A stretch of DNA of 64,000 bases. Origin: Apostichopus japonicus (taxonomy: Eukaryota; Echinodermata; Holothuroidea; Aspidochirotida; Stichopodidae). Shown here piece after piece: positions 14,926 through 27,000 of the stretch (positions within the stretch are counted from its first letter, which is position 1; each line of letters starts with the position of its first letter). The stretch is taken from contig NC_092578.1 of the NCBI RefSeq assembly GCF_037975245.1, positions 7,033,501 to 7,097,500 on the forward strand, written 5' to 3'. The position numbers were made by a program, and so were the translations under genes. The notes under the pieces were generated by a model. The model was not told the DNA's origin and ran no database searches. It was given only the letters and a program-made list of their open reading frames with translations.

Positions 14926-17295
14926 CACTCCTCCACATGTAACATCAATATCCCTCCAGTTAGAATGATGTGTATCAAAAAGGGAGTTGTTAGGGCAACT
15001 CCCTGATCAAAATTAACTCCCCCACTCCCCTCCTCACCCTTCCCTATCACATGAAGGAGGAGGAAGGCATGAATTGTGATTAAAAATTCTACGAGGCAAT
15101 CTACCAAGCGGCGAGTGTTATCGTATCGTTCATACTACAAACCTCTTTCTTTGTGCTATATAAGACAGCCTAACACAAGCATTACGATTGTGGAAATAAA
15201 AGAGAGAGTTGGTGTTGGTCTGTGGTTGAGCGGAACTTTCACTGATCTATGGAAAGTGGTAAAATATTCATGTTACGACAACAGTGGGCGTCCCATGGAA
15301 GGACGTGGTTATGAAGTAGCGATTACGAGTTTCCGCTTGAACTGAAAACAACTTTTCTACCGATACGTCCTGTGGCTTATAACCTTTCAATGAACAACGT
15401 CACTTCCTTATTGGGTATTACTGTTTAAACGTCAAATTCCCAAAACTGTATATTTGTTCTACATTTCAATATGTACGGACTTCCGTGATTGCCGACGAAA
15501 ATGGCTAAACTTGCCCCATAATTATGCAGTGGGTGTATATATCTTGTGAAACACATTCTTACATTCTTCAAATATCAATAGAATTTAATTTACAATGTTT
15601 TGTCTAAAGCTTTTTGGTTAACTGGTTAAGGAGGGTCTACCTTCTAACTCTTGTATGAGGTTTCTCGACTAATCAGAGAACTGTTCTAGATCCCTGCGCT
15701 AATTAACTAATAATCATAAATTTCAGCCTGGGAACAGCCTTGTGGTGGTAACAGGCTATACTCTTCAACCCAATTCCTTTCTTTGGTGTAAAGTTTCACT
15801 TTTGACCCTTTTAATCCTACCTTTCAGAGATTTCGACTTATAATGTGTCCTCCTATATTGCATGCATATGAACTGCTACAGTTAATACACTAATTACAAC
15901 TAAAGTGTCATGAGAATTTTATGCAGCGCATTTCTTCAAAACTTTTCACCCCAGTTACAACAGGGAGTTGTTATGGAACGAATTGTATGTAACGTCTCTG
16001 ACAAAGCGCTCTTTGTATTACCAATTATCTGTGCGCGTTTTCAAGGGTCATACCTGAAGGTGAAGTCAACACTACATTGCTTTGTTCGACCACAATTTAA
16101 TCTCTTGTTTGTATTCATGCACAAATTATGTCTGCCATTTGATTTCTTAGGTCTTTTATAGCTTTCAATGCATCCATACATGTAGTTACAATACAAACTG
16201 TGTAGTAAATAGGACAAAATGGATATTGTTCTCATAAATAAAGAAATCTCCCTCGAGTGATTGCTCTCTGCCAGGGTTTGAATGAGTTTGAGGTATCGTA
16301 TACATAGGCTGAGATCAGATTTATTGCTCACAATAGATAGAGAAAAAAATCAAATAAAATAACAACAGCAGAGTTCAGAATATGAATCATTAGAAAGTTG
16401 AATGAATTTTGTCAAGTTGAGATGAAATAGAGCGTAGATGAATCCATGAATCATTTTTGTACTGCATGGCTACTGGCATATAGCACGTATTATTTGTACA
16501 CATCCCGAACATTGAACTTGAAGTACAGGATTTATGGTGCTACTTGTCAGCATGGATGTTTACTGATTTGTGGTACTTTATATAACACTGTTCTTTTCAA
16601 AATACGAACACAGTTGTTAGTTTGCGTGTGTGTTGAGAAATTGCTTCTAATCGCCCGGCAAAATAGGTAAAACCAAGATACTAAAAAATTATGAGGGAGA
16701 AGGGGGAAGGGGGAGTGGCGGTATAGGGGGCGGAGCGGATGTTACAACTCGAAGCTTTACCGCGCAGATACCCCATACATATATGCTTGGAATCAGGTTT
16801 CTTGTGTGCATTTATAACATATGCATATACTTAATGTGACATGTTGTAACATGTTTCGAATTTCGGGTTCATCCCTATTACGGTTTATAACGTGCCTGTC
16901 ATTTTATCCGTTCTTATACGGGCAACTCCCGAAGTCATCTTAAGTTACATATTAAAGACGTGTGTATGTCAACAAGGAAATGAAAAAATACGTTCCGCAT
17001 TATAGATATATCAATCAACCGCATATAGGAAATCTTCATGTACTTGTTCGTATGTAAGAAGTATACACTGCCTCATTTGCACAGCAAAACTTGGCAACCT
17101 ACTTCCATGTTCGGGGAAAACCATGTCAAACAGGTTTGGCATGTTGTCTGCATTTCTGTTTCGGCAATGGAGGCACCAGAATTTCCAGAATGGGGGGGGG
17201 GGGGGATGGGTTGTGAAAGTGGTTGGCAAGCATATATAGTTAGGGGGTCAACATTTGGGTCAGGGGTCAACAGTGGTTGTTTAGGGGTCAACAGT
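14926..17295. other. Gene-free region
   Basis: No supported gene. There are G-rich tracts near 16690-16735 and 17190-17205. Three copies of the word AGGGGTCAACA lie at about 17242-17297, next to the second SINE. Open frames here resemble nothing I know. Confidence 0.5.
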
Positions 17296-17490
17296 GGAGT
17301 GTTAGCTCAGTGGTTAACGCCGGTGCCTTTCAATCATAATGTCGTGTAGTTACAGAGTTGCTTACAATTGACATGTCATAATCATGGACGTTAAATATGA
17401 ATCTTAGAGACTGACTTCGGTCAGCTTGCGGCTTTGATGGCTTCTTCGCGAGTTCCTGCTTGCAGGAGGATCTAAAATACATACATACAC
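17296..17490 (+). mobile_element. tRNA-derived SINE, copy 2 (box B deleted)
   Basis: Same family as 14691-14925. The head TTAGCTCAGTGGTTAACGCC and the body (GACTTCGGTCAGCTTGCGGC, then CCTGCTTGCAGGAGGATCTA) are well conserved, ending in a TACATACATACA tail. The segment that contains box B and about 45 following bases in copy 1 is missing, so this copy should have lost its internal promoter. Confidence 0.85.
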
Positions 17491-20400
17491 GAATTCATAC
17501 ATTTTGGAGGAACAAAAATGCCGCTGTAGAAGGTGCACATCATCATTGGGGGGGGCATCATGATTGGGATGTCCCCACCCATTCCCCCCCCTTGTACCAC
17601 CACTGATATTGGCGTCTATATATGAAATATTGTGTAATGTACGTGTACCGTACAGTATGTAAATAGATCGTGGATGTCTAAGAATAATATACATATAACT
17701 GATATCTATTCTGCGTATACTGCAACAAAACTTCAAAATATGATTCTGCGTTTTCTCATTTGTCTGTCACTTTTACCCTATCATTCTGTCTATCTAATAC
17801 CTACTTTCTAAGGTCATCGTTTTATTGTCCCTAATATGCTTGACGGGTCAAGGACTGAGAAGGAATGAGAAAACTGGTAATCTTCAGTACATAGTTTATA
17901 TACAATGTTACCCTTGTATCATGTTCTTCACCTATAACACATTTAATTGTCCAACTCAACTACCCCCCCCCCCCCCCCGCAATCATGTGGGAATAGTGAA
18001 CAGGGACAAAGACCTCTACGTCAAATTTGCATTTCAAAACTTCTATTAGTTTTTGAATGCTTTAAATTTGGAGCCAATTTTGATAACCGCTCTGGCTCAA
18101 AAGAATCTCCCTGCGCAAAAACCTTCACACATACGTGACAATCGTGTATGTTCATATATGTTTCTGGGCGCGTGTGTTTATTATGGACGTCGAAGACCTT
18201 GGCCTAAGACGGACACTATAATAAAATCAAGCGAAAAACAATTTGCTAATTGTAGGCTATATACACTCTCAATTGAAAGTTGGTGGGTGGTGAGTTGCTT
18301 AAAACCAATAAGCGTTAATCTATTTAGCAGCTCTTGACAATTTCGTCTTTGCAAAAGTTAATTTTTCTTCTCTTTCTCGAGATTGTAGATCTATATACTG
18401 TATTAGGAGAGATTAGGCCTAGCCAGCTGAGGAAGCCATTTAGTAGTGTAGCTGTCAGCCAAAAAAGCCATGTACCGTGACTTACAGCTGTCGTACAAGT
18501 TAACGTGCGTTTATATATTGACAAAACGGAATTTTGACATAACATCGAGTCGTCAAGCCTATATACATGTTCCAGTATGACGATTATGTCGTCACTGGGT
18601 GAAAAACATTTCGAGGAAATATCAAGATGGGAATAACAAATTAACACACTAGCTCTGAATATGCAAGAAGAAGAAAAAATGCAAAGGCTTTGCTTATTGG
18701 TGTCAGTGGTCACTAACTCGGATTTTATGCAAGAAGAAGATAAAACAAAGGCTTGCTTATCATTGTATGGGGTGTTAGGGATCCCCTTTGACTCAAATAA
18801 AATATCACTTTAAAGGAGCTTATCGAATTTTATCGGAAAACGTCTATATAACGTCACAAGTACTAAATACCGCATTTTGTTCTCAAGATGACGTTAAGTA
18901 TATGACTAATAACACAAAGGTTATTTTTGCTATGTTGTAAACCCATTAAAAGCTACCGCTATCATTCCAGCCTCCATGTTGTAATTCTATAACACTTTTC
19001 TGGTTTTTGTTGTTGTTGAGTAATGACCCTTTAAACGAGTGAGGTTCCTCAATTAAAGTGACTGGACTATGTAGTCTAACAAAAAAAGACTTTTTTTACC
19101 ACGGAATGAGGAGCCGACATCATGGTCAATTTAGCCTTAAGGGATCATTCCAGAGTTAAAACCTTGAAAACATCAAAAGCTAATGAGGTTATTTATTAAT
19201 TTCTTTTTCATATAAAGACTAATATTCTGTCTAAAGTCACACTTTAATGCAATTTGGACTATGTCGTGGGCCTCCACGATAAACCGAAATTGTATTGTTG
19301 ATTCCCATAACGAATATGCGTATATGGAATGTACCACCTCTTCAATGGTAACTAAGCTCTCTGCTTAGCATCCCCTCCCCCCTCCCCCTCCCTCCCCTGA
19401 TTGGAAGTACCACTGAAAGCAAACATGGAGTTACTGTGTCTACCGTAATTCAAAAACTAATGACATGAACGAATGAGAATGAGTACATGTTCCAAGAATA
19501 TAGACGTGGCATTTGTTTATACTTTATCTAATTTTATAAGTCATCGACATCACCACACAAGTGATTGTTGATTGATAAAAGATATCAGTTTAAAATGAAA
19601 AGTTAACAAAATGAAGAGGTATCGGTTGGTTGAGACAGCACCACAAGCACTGTAATAGAAAATAACAGACAGTAGTGAAATGTAACGTAACCAAAAAGTC
19701 TATATACTTTGACCAAACTGAAGATATAAAGGTTGTTCACAATACCATAAACAATTAAACAACCATCATATCCCTCCCTCAACAGAACAGTACATGTGCC
19801 ATCTGGCAACTCAAATGGGGCTTGATCGGAAAGTGGACCCCATAATACACTACTAAGAGCTTTGTACATGTCGACAAGTAAAACTGTTCGATTATGTCCG
19901 AATTTTATTCGGCAAAAGAAATGTATGGATATTTAATGTAAAGTAAGCAACGTACTGTCGTTCTTCAAAATAATAAAAAGCCCTGTTGTATATGAGTAGC
20001 GGTGTATTCTGCAATTGCTCTAAATTCCTCAATTTAATATATAGGATATATATCTGTAATCAGGCTCGCAGTCCAACTTTTTGTCTAGTGGCATGTAGCC
20101 CCTCGTCCACGTTAACATTGGGTATAGCAACCCCCCCCCGCCCCCCCCCCCCCGTTAACCCGTTCTTCACCGTCCGTTACTACCACTGAAATTACATACC
20201 ATCGCTAGCTTGTGGATCAACACATTACCAATCGCCGGGTATAGACTATGTGATACCAGTTATGTTTAGAATATCTTTTCTTACGACTCTGTTGTTGTTT
20301 ATCTTCCACTTTCGGTTCTAACTTACATAGTCAACATATTAACTTGACATATTCCATGTGGTTTCTTATATTCTTCCACATATAATAGGAAACACTCGTT

Positions 20401-21315
20401 TTCTATTTGCTACCTTATTAAAAGTGAAAGCTAGCTTTTGCTTACCATGACACGGAAACGAAACGTTGAGATCTTCTACAATGTGACCAGGATATTCCGT
20501 GTAGTAACTCCTTCTTCAAAAGGGAAATAAAATTCCTTTACAAAAAGAAGGCCCAAGACAAGAATCTGAATGATATGAAACACTTTTCCTTCTTATTCTA
20601 CAATGTAATAAAATATGTAACAAAAACAAAATCCAACTGCAGGAAGAGACGATTCTCAGATATGCTTCTGTGGTCTGTGACAGCTTCAGTGTATGTAACA
20701 GCACGTCGAACTGATAGTTCAGTATAGACTCTTAGTAGAGTAGTCATCCAGGAAAAGTCGTTTCCGGCTAGAACGAGTTGAAACGGAAACTAAGCAGCAA
20801 GACGGAAACGGCTCTGTTGTTTGTTGAATGAGAATTTGCTTTACTACACTGAGAAACAACAAAGTTGAGAGACAGAATGTCTTCCCAAATCTTCTTACAA
20901 AAGAAAAACTTGAATTTACTTTATTATGTATATAAATATACAAAAAAATTTCTTTCGAACTTCGGTAATTGCAGATAATAGGGAAGACTTGGTGATGGCG
21001 CTGTTCAAGAAGACGCGGTGCAGAAACGGAATCATAACTTGTGTTTTCAGAACATTGAATGACAACCGCAAAGTTTGAATGTAATATGTTCCTGGTTTAA
21101 TCATAGCATACAACACGCTAAATCGGAACGATAAGAAATCAAAATTCTTTGCAAGAGCTATAATTTCGCAGGAAATACGATCGAATCCAAGGAATGCCAC
21201 ACTCCAGGATTTTAAAGCTCATCAAGTACCCGTATTTTTTGGAAAACGTATACATAGAAAGTTAACCTATACATATAGGAAAATCAAAATAAAACAAAAA
21301 CTGTTAGCAAACTTC
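17491..21315. other. Gene-free region
   Basis: Non-coding. It contains poly(C) runs (about 17965-17978 and 20131-20152), C-rich tracts (19370-19400), and a minus-strand exon-like open frame near 19750-19869 (see findings). No RNA gene or full transposon was recognised. Confidence 0.5.
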
Positions 21316-21420
21316 GTATCCACTAAAGGGCCTGTGTAAGAAAACGTGTAAAAGAAAGTGGGCCTAACGTTTCGACCCTAGCAGGATCTTCTTCAGAGGC
21401 TTAAATTTATAGATTATATG
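21316..21420 (-). mobile_element. Penelope-like element remnant
   Basis: On the minus strand this fragment has the motif series CTGAAGAAGATCCTGCTAGG, then GTCGAAACGTTAGGC, then a CACAGGCCC stretch. This arrangement is common at the borders of Penelope-like retroelements, which carry hammerhead ribozymes. A degenerate second copy is on the plus strand at about 48240-48335. No reverse transcriptase or GIY-YIG endonuclease frame was found next to it. Family assignment rests on remembered motif resemblance. Confidence 0.55.
21361..21400 (-). ncRNA. Hammerhead-type self-cleaving ribozyme (predicted)
   Basis: Read 5'-3' on the minus strand, this 40-base segment has the hammerhead parts in order. 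GCCT (stem I strand, 21400-21397) is followed by the core CTGAAGA (21396-21390, fits CUGANGA). One extra A follows, then stem II GATCC / GGGTC with loop TGCTA (21388-21374, five pairs including one G-U). Next come GAAA (21373-21370), a two-pair stem III AC/GT, the cleavage nucleotide T (H17), and AGGC pairing with GCCT. A stem III this short is typical of the minimal ribozymes of Penelope-like elements, which are thought to cleave as dimers. The extra A before stem II departs from consensus. Activity is inference. Confidence 0.6.
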
Positions 21421-24057
21421 TTCAGTGGAACTCATTTGCATTTGTGAATTTGGGTTGAATCTAGAATTGTTGTTTTACGGTGGGGTTGACTTGATATGGG
21501 CCGATTATCATATTATTGATCAGTGGTGTGGCTATATTAAATGTTGTGATTAGCAATCTTTCTGTCAAATTTTCTTGAGTTGGCTCCTTCAATTATTTAT
21601 TATATTATTTTATTATTATTATATTATATTTTTGTATGAATATTGACAATGGTTGAACAAATAACATTGCTATTGATCAAACTATAATGTTTCAGACCCC
21701 GAAGGGCGTGGCGAAGGGCATCCCAAAATACATTTTGTTCGTGTATACTGAAAGTTCGCGATTTAACACATTTACGAGAAATTCACTTAAAACTTAAACT
21801 AATGAGTAATTATAGATTGGTGATTTGAATCCGAAACGTTTGCCACCTACATATATTTTTTGTATCAGTATAGAAAGAAGAAATCGCATTTTTTTTTGAA
21901 AGGCCATCACATTCGACGCCATTTTATTGCAATAAACTGAAAAATGACCTATTCAAGCTATACTGAACTGCAATGCGGTATTGTTGTGTTAATTGACGAC
22001 TGAAGGTTTGTCAAAATCAACGCAAATATAGCTGCTCTTTAAATCCATAATTGGCTGTGTTTATATGACTTCCTGTATGTAAAGCATGATTGTGGGTTGG
22101 TGCTGAACTTAAAGGTTTTGTCGGGTTTCGATAATCCATTCCCCATAAAAATGTTATTCATTATTTTGAGGTTGCGAGGTTTGTTGTCATGAACATAAGG
22201 AAGTCAAAATTGTGCAGTTTTGCAATTTTGTTATTTGTGTGTGATTAATAATTTAATAATAGAAATACTGTCTGGGCAACTAAATGTCGACAGTCGAATG
22301 GAATATGGAAGCGAATTATTTGCTAATAAAAGTTCCTAGGTGAACAAGACTAGCTTATAATGTGTAACAGAGGCGTCAATCCTCATTGAAAAAGTGGGGG
22401 TAGGGGACCTTTATAACTGAAAACGGATAAAACTGAAGGAGGGTGCGCGTAGCGCACGCCACGACCAACTTGGCGCAATTTTTTTAATCAGGTGGCTTCC
22501 AGGGCCCCGCATTAGGGCCCATGATGGGGTCCAAGGGCGAAGCCCTTCTGGGCCCAGGGGACAGACTCACATATAGACATAGTCAAGTTTGCTTCTGTTT
22601 GGTTCCTGAATTGATATGTCAGTCATAAACATATTTTAACAATAGTCACATCTGACAAGTGATTAGACTTCAATAAAAAAGATCTATCTATTTAATATCC
22701 GGGTATAACCTAGACCCTTTATCATTTTTAATAAATAAAAAAGAACTGAAACATTCTTAAACTTTGCTGCCACGAATAAAACTTGTTATACAGATGTTTA
22801 CAACATGCACACATATGGTATCATATGTACATTTAAAAAGCACTGTCGAGCATATGGGCACATTCATGAACTGAGTGGGTGTGCCTTGTATGGGATTGTG
22901 CCTCAATATTCTTAGTTAAAACACATTGGGACACTGATATATAGGGGCTAACAATGAAACTGGTAGGCATATATAAAACATATTGACGTAATAAATATAT
23001 TTATGAAAAGTAATTTCCCCTGTACTTCGTATCAATTAAATAAAATATTTTGTGAATATATGTTCATAACTACTAAACTAGAACTTGGAGGTAAAATGTG
23101 TAACATAACAACAACAACATAACTAGCAGCTTAGCGCCCAGGCTTAGCAGACAGCCTCAGCGGTGTATTTTCGCAACAAATGAAATCCGTAATTCTTATT
23201 TCAATCCAGTTGAAAAGTTAATCAATTACTAACTACCTACTCATATCACAATATGTTCAGCTTCATTTATGAGATACACGAGTCATTATCAGCCATGATA
23301 GGCCTAGCGCCTACACGAGTCAGTCACTAAACCTGGGACGGGGGAGGGGGGGGGGTATAGCGACATATAGCGTACAAATTGTGATCATCACATGGTATTT
23401 TGGCACACAGAATGAAATGCATATAAAACCACGTGTACCAAATCTCGACGATGCCTAGATACCTCACTCTCATAAATGAGAATGAATATGGAGTAAACGT
23501 GGATTTATTTTAGTGGTTGAAACATCAGCCTTCCGTGACTATTTTAGACCATTTGTCATGACCACAAATTCTTGGCAACTTCCTAACGGGTTGCGCAATG
23601 TATTTACCTTTCATAGGGACTGACACAAATATTGAAGGGGGAATAAAGTTGGTAGGAGGTTCTCAAAACTTCAGTTTCCCTACATTAATAGCCTATTAAA
23701 CCCGTATTGTTTTTTGCACGATATTAATACAAGTACCATTTGTTTCAACTGTTTGTACAATGAAACAATTTATTATGAAAAATAATATTGAAATATGACG
23801 GGCTTAGTTCTATTTTCACCTTTTATTATAATAGGATATTCGATATGAATACGCAACAAGTAATTTGTTTTGGCTCGGGCGATTATTGTAAACACCGTAC
23901 AAAATACGCAGCACATACTAGACTAGTTACTATTGTATGCGTACTTTGTTGTTCGCTCTGTAGTACAGACGAATTGAGTACATACGTAACGACGTTTGAA
24001 AACACAAAGTTAGGCCCTCAGTACAGTAATTGTTCACATGCACAGAAGGATTTCAGG
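21421..24057. other. Gene-free region upstream of RETREG
   Basis: Mostly AT-rich. A GC-rich patch at about 22436-22560 contains palindromic words (GCGCGTAGCGCACGC, AGGGCCC, AAGGGCGAAGCCCTT) and looks like the end of an unclassified repeat. A poly(G) run lies near 23339-23355. The RETREG promoter and 5' UTR should fall in the last few hundred bases, but no core promoter element was assigned. Confidence 0.5.
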
Positions 24058-27000
24058 ATGGAAGAAGAGACAGATGGTCAGCGTTTACCGGCGGCTGAAA
24101 TTGCCCTAGACGAAGAAAAGTTCAAGAAGTTAGAAATGGAAGCTGACCTTCGATTAAAAGAAGACACGATTAGAGACATTTTGAGTCCGCATGAAGGCAC
24201 TGTAATGAGCTTTCAAGGGCTTCTTGTATGGGAAAATCCCCGGCGAAGTTTTGCTTTGCTTTTGTGTGTGAATGGGTTTGTCTGGTAAGTTGTGCCTAAA
24301 GCTGTTGATGATCAGTGTTTTAGCGTGCATAAATGTGCAACGATATTATGTTTAAGTCATATATAATGTACGGCTAGCCGATAAATAAACTAATTACGTT
24401 CTGTATTACCGTTGGGCCTAGCCTACGGTAGACCTAGAGCATTTAAAGTTAGGCTAAGGTAGGCTAGGCCTAATTTAAAGACTACTGAGTACTGCATGTG
24501 GTGTGTGTGGCCTAACGTTATCCTGTCGTTCACTGCAGTAGCCAGTACGTTCGTACGCGATATAGGCTACTGTGTAAAGTTTGCCATTAACATTATACGG
24601 AGTAATTATAGAATACAGGGCCACTCGATGATACTATCTGAGCATCCGGATGCGCGGATGCTCAGTCTCACCCCAGTACGTATGTGAGTATAAAATGTCA
24701 AAGTCCCAGTTCTTTCTTTTTGAGTGGATGCGCGGATGCGTGGATGCGGAGTCAAAAATTTCCTAAGTCCTTTCCTAGTACTTCTGTGGTGGAATTTTAG
24801 AGGGCGTCACACATGTACGGATGCCTTTTAAGAACGACACACTATTGATGTGGAATAGCTTCGTACATACGGGACTTTCAGTATTGGAAATACGTGATGG
24901 TATGTGTCGAAACTTTTCGAAAATTATTTAAGTCCATTCCTAGTACTCCCGGGGTGGATGCGCGGATGCGCGGATGCGGAGTCAAAATGAAATACGTGAT
25001 GGTATATCGTATATGGGTAAACTTTCGAAAATTATCTAAGTCCTTTCCTAGTACTCCCGGGGTGGATGCGCGGATGCGCGGATGCGGAGTCAAAATGAAA
25101 TACGTGATGGAATTTTAGAGGGCGTCATACGTGTACGGACATGTACAGACACACCGCGCATCCGCGCATCCGGATGCTGGGAAGAGTTAATGAATGGCCC
25201 TGTATTCTATAATTGTACCCATTATACTTGCCAGAATGTGTAATGATCACACTCTGTTGGATGAGTAATTGAGGTTTCAAATCAACAATTTTTACCTTTC
25301 ATCATGAGCTTAATGGTATCCAGTCAAAACGTCCCTTTACCAAAACGTCCCCGCTTTTTTAAGACCAAAACGTCCCAGCAGTCAAAACATCTCCGTGAGT
25401 CAAAATGTTCCCGCTTTTATAATCAGTTGGAATGCAAGTGTGGATGTTTTTAGTTCAAAGCAAAGAGTAAGGATAAGTATAGTTTAGGTTGAAAACACTG
25501 TTTTTAGGAGTGGAAGTGCCGGTTATGAGGGCGGAAACATTTTTGAGTATAATTTTCTGAGGTAAGATAATATAAATAGAAAAGGGAATGCAAGAGGGCT
25601 GTAGGGTAATAGGATTTTTTTAAACACAAGTTGGTTTCTGAATGCATATATACGATATTGAGTGAAGGGAATAAAAAAGATTTTTGTTTTGTTTACGTAC
25701 AACAAGTTACTTTTGGCACCTGTAATCCAACTTGCATGCCGATAACTTAGCCAAATTATAACTTAAAATTAATATATATTTACAACTGTGAATGAATGTG
25801 ATAGACGGGGATGTTTTGACTTACGGGGACGTTTTGACCAACGGGGACGTTTTGACCAAAAGCGGGGACGTTTTGGTACGGGGATGTCTTGGTAAACGGA
25901 ACGTTTTAACTGGTAAGCAGCTTAATTGCATAATACTCCCCACCCCCCCACCCACAACTTTTGAATCTCACATATTATGCAGTCCCTTTAGTAACCAGTG
26001 TATTGTTGTTCTCAAAAAGTCCTATGTTGAAAGTTGCAGGGTATTCTGCAATTGCTCCTAATCATGTTGCCCTAGTCTTACCAGATTTATAAAGCCTAAC
26101 TGTTACTGTTAGGCCTAAGCTAGGCCATAAGATTGCTAATAAATTTGCCATACTGACGAAACCTCTGGTGGTTGAGATTACCAGCTCCTTTGGAATGTTT
26201 GCAAGGCTACTAACTGTATAACTGTTAGACTGAAGGCAATATTGATGTACACGAGCTGTACCTACTGATATCGGATATGTCAGTCTAATATTTTTATTGC
26301 TAAAGTTTGCATCAATTGCCGATATTTAGGTAACTGCTACTGACTATTGAGATATACTACCTATGATTCCAAATGAAGACATGACTGTTGTTGCCGTCTG
26401 AAATATTGAATATAGGAAAAAGATTGGCAATAGTGGCAATAATGCAATTATTTGCAATAATGATAATAATAATTTGCAATAATGGCAATATAGCAATGTT
26501 GGACTCAACACATCGTTACACACATAATCAATGTTGATATTTTAAATTATCAATTAATTAAGATATAATTCTAGCTGTTTCAGACTTTGCTAGTAATTTT
26601 CTAGTAAGCTGATATTTTGCTTCATACAAAAATGGAAATCCATGACTGTTTCTTTATTTTCCAGGCTCATGGTGACCTCCAACTACAACATCGTTTTCAA
26701 AGCAACCCTTTCCGTTATTACCATCGTTACTGTGCAAACTTTCTACAAGAAAGTCTGGCCCGATATCAAAGGTATGTTTTCCTTTTTACAGTATGCCTGA
26801 ATCCCTCCCCGCACCATATTTACTCTATTCTCCTCTGTGTTTTGCAAATCTCTCTACAATATATTTCTTAAAAAATTCTAGGGTCTTTCTTTGCTTTGCA
26901 ATATGGCTAAATCACTCCGTAAATTATTCAAATATGTATGTAACACTTTTTGTTCATAGAAGCTTTGTATTAGAGACGTATATTGTGATGAATATGTAAA

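Noticed and set aside
17947-18138. Pro-rich frame
   Set aside because: Generated by the poly(C) run at about 17965-17978.
23788-24057. In-frame upstream extension of RETREG exon 1
   Set aside because: The frame is open, but the residues (Cys-rich, VCVLCCSLC) do not resemble the family N-terminus. The ATG at 24058 has a better context and gives a typical length.
24878-25118. Mirror-image open frames in RETREG intron 1
   Set aside because: Both arise from the GCGGATGC tandem units of a transposable element.
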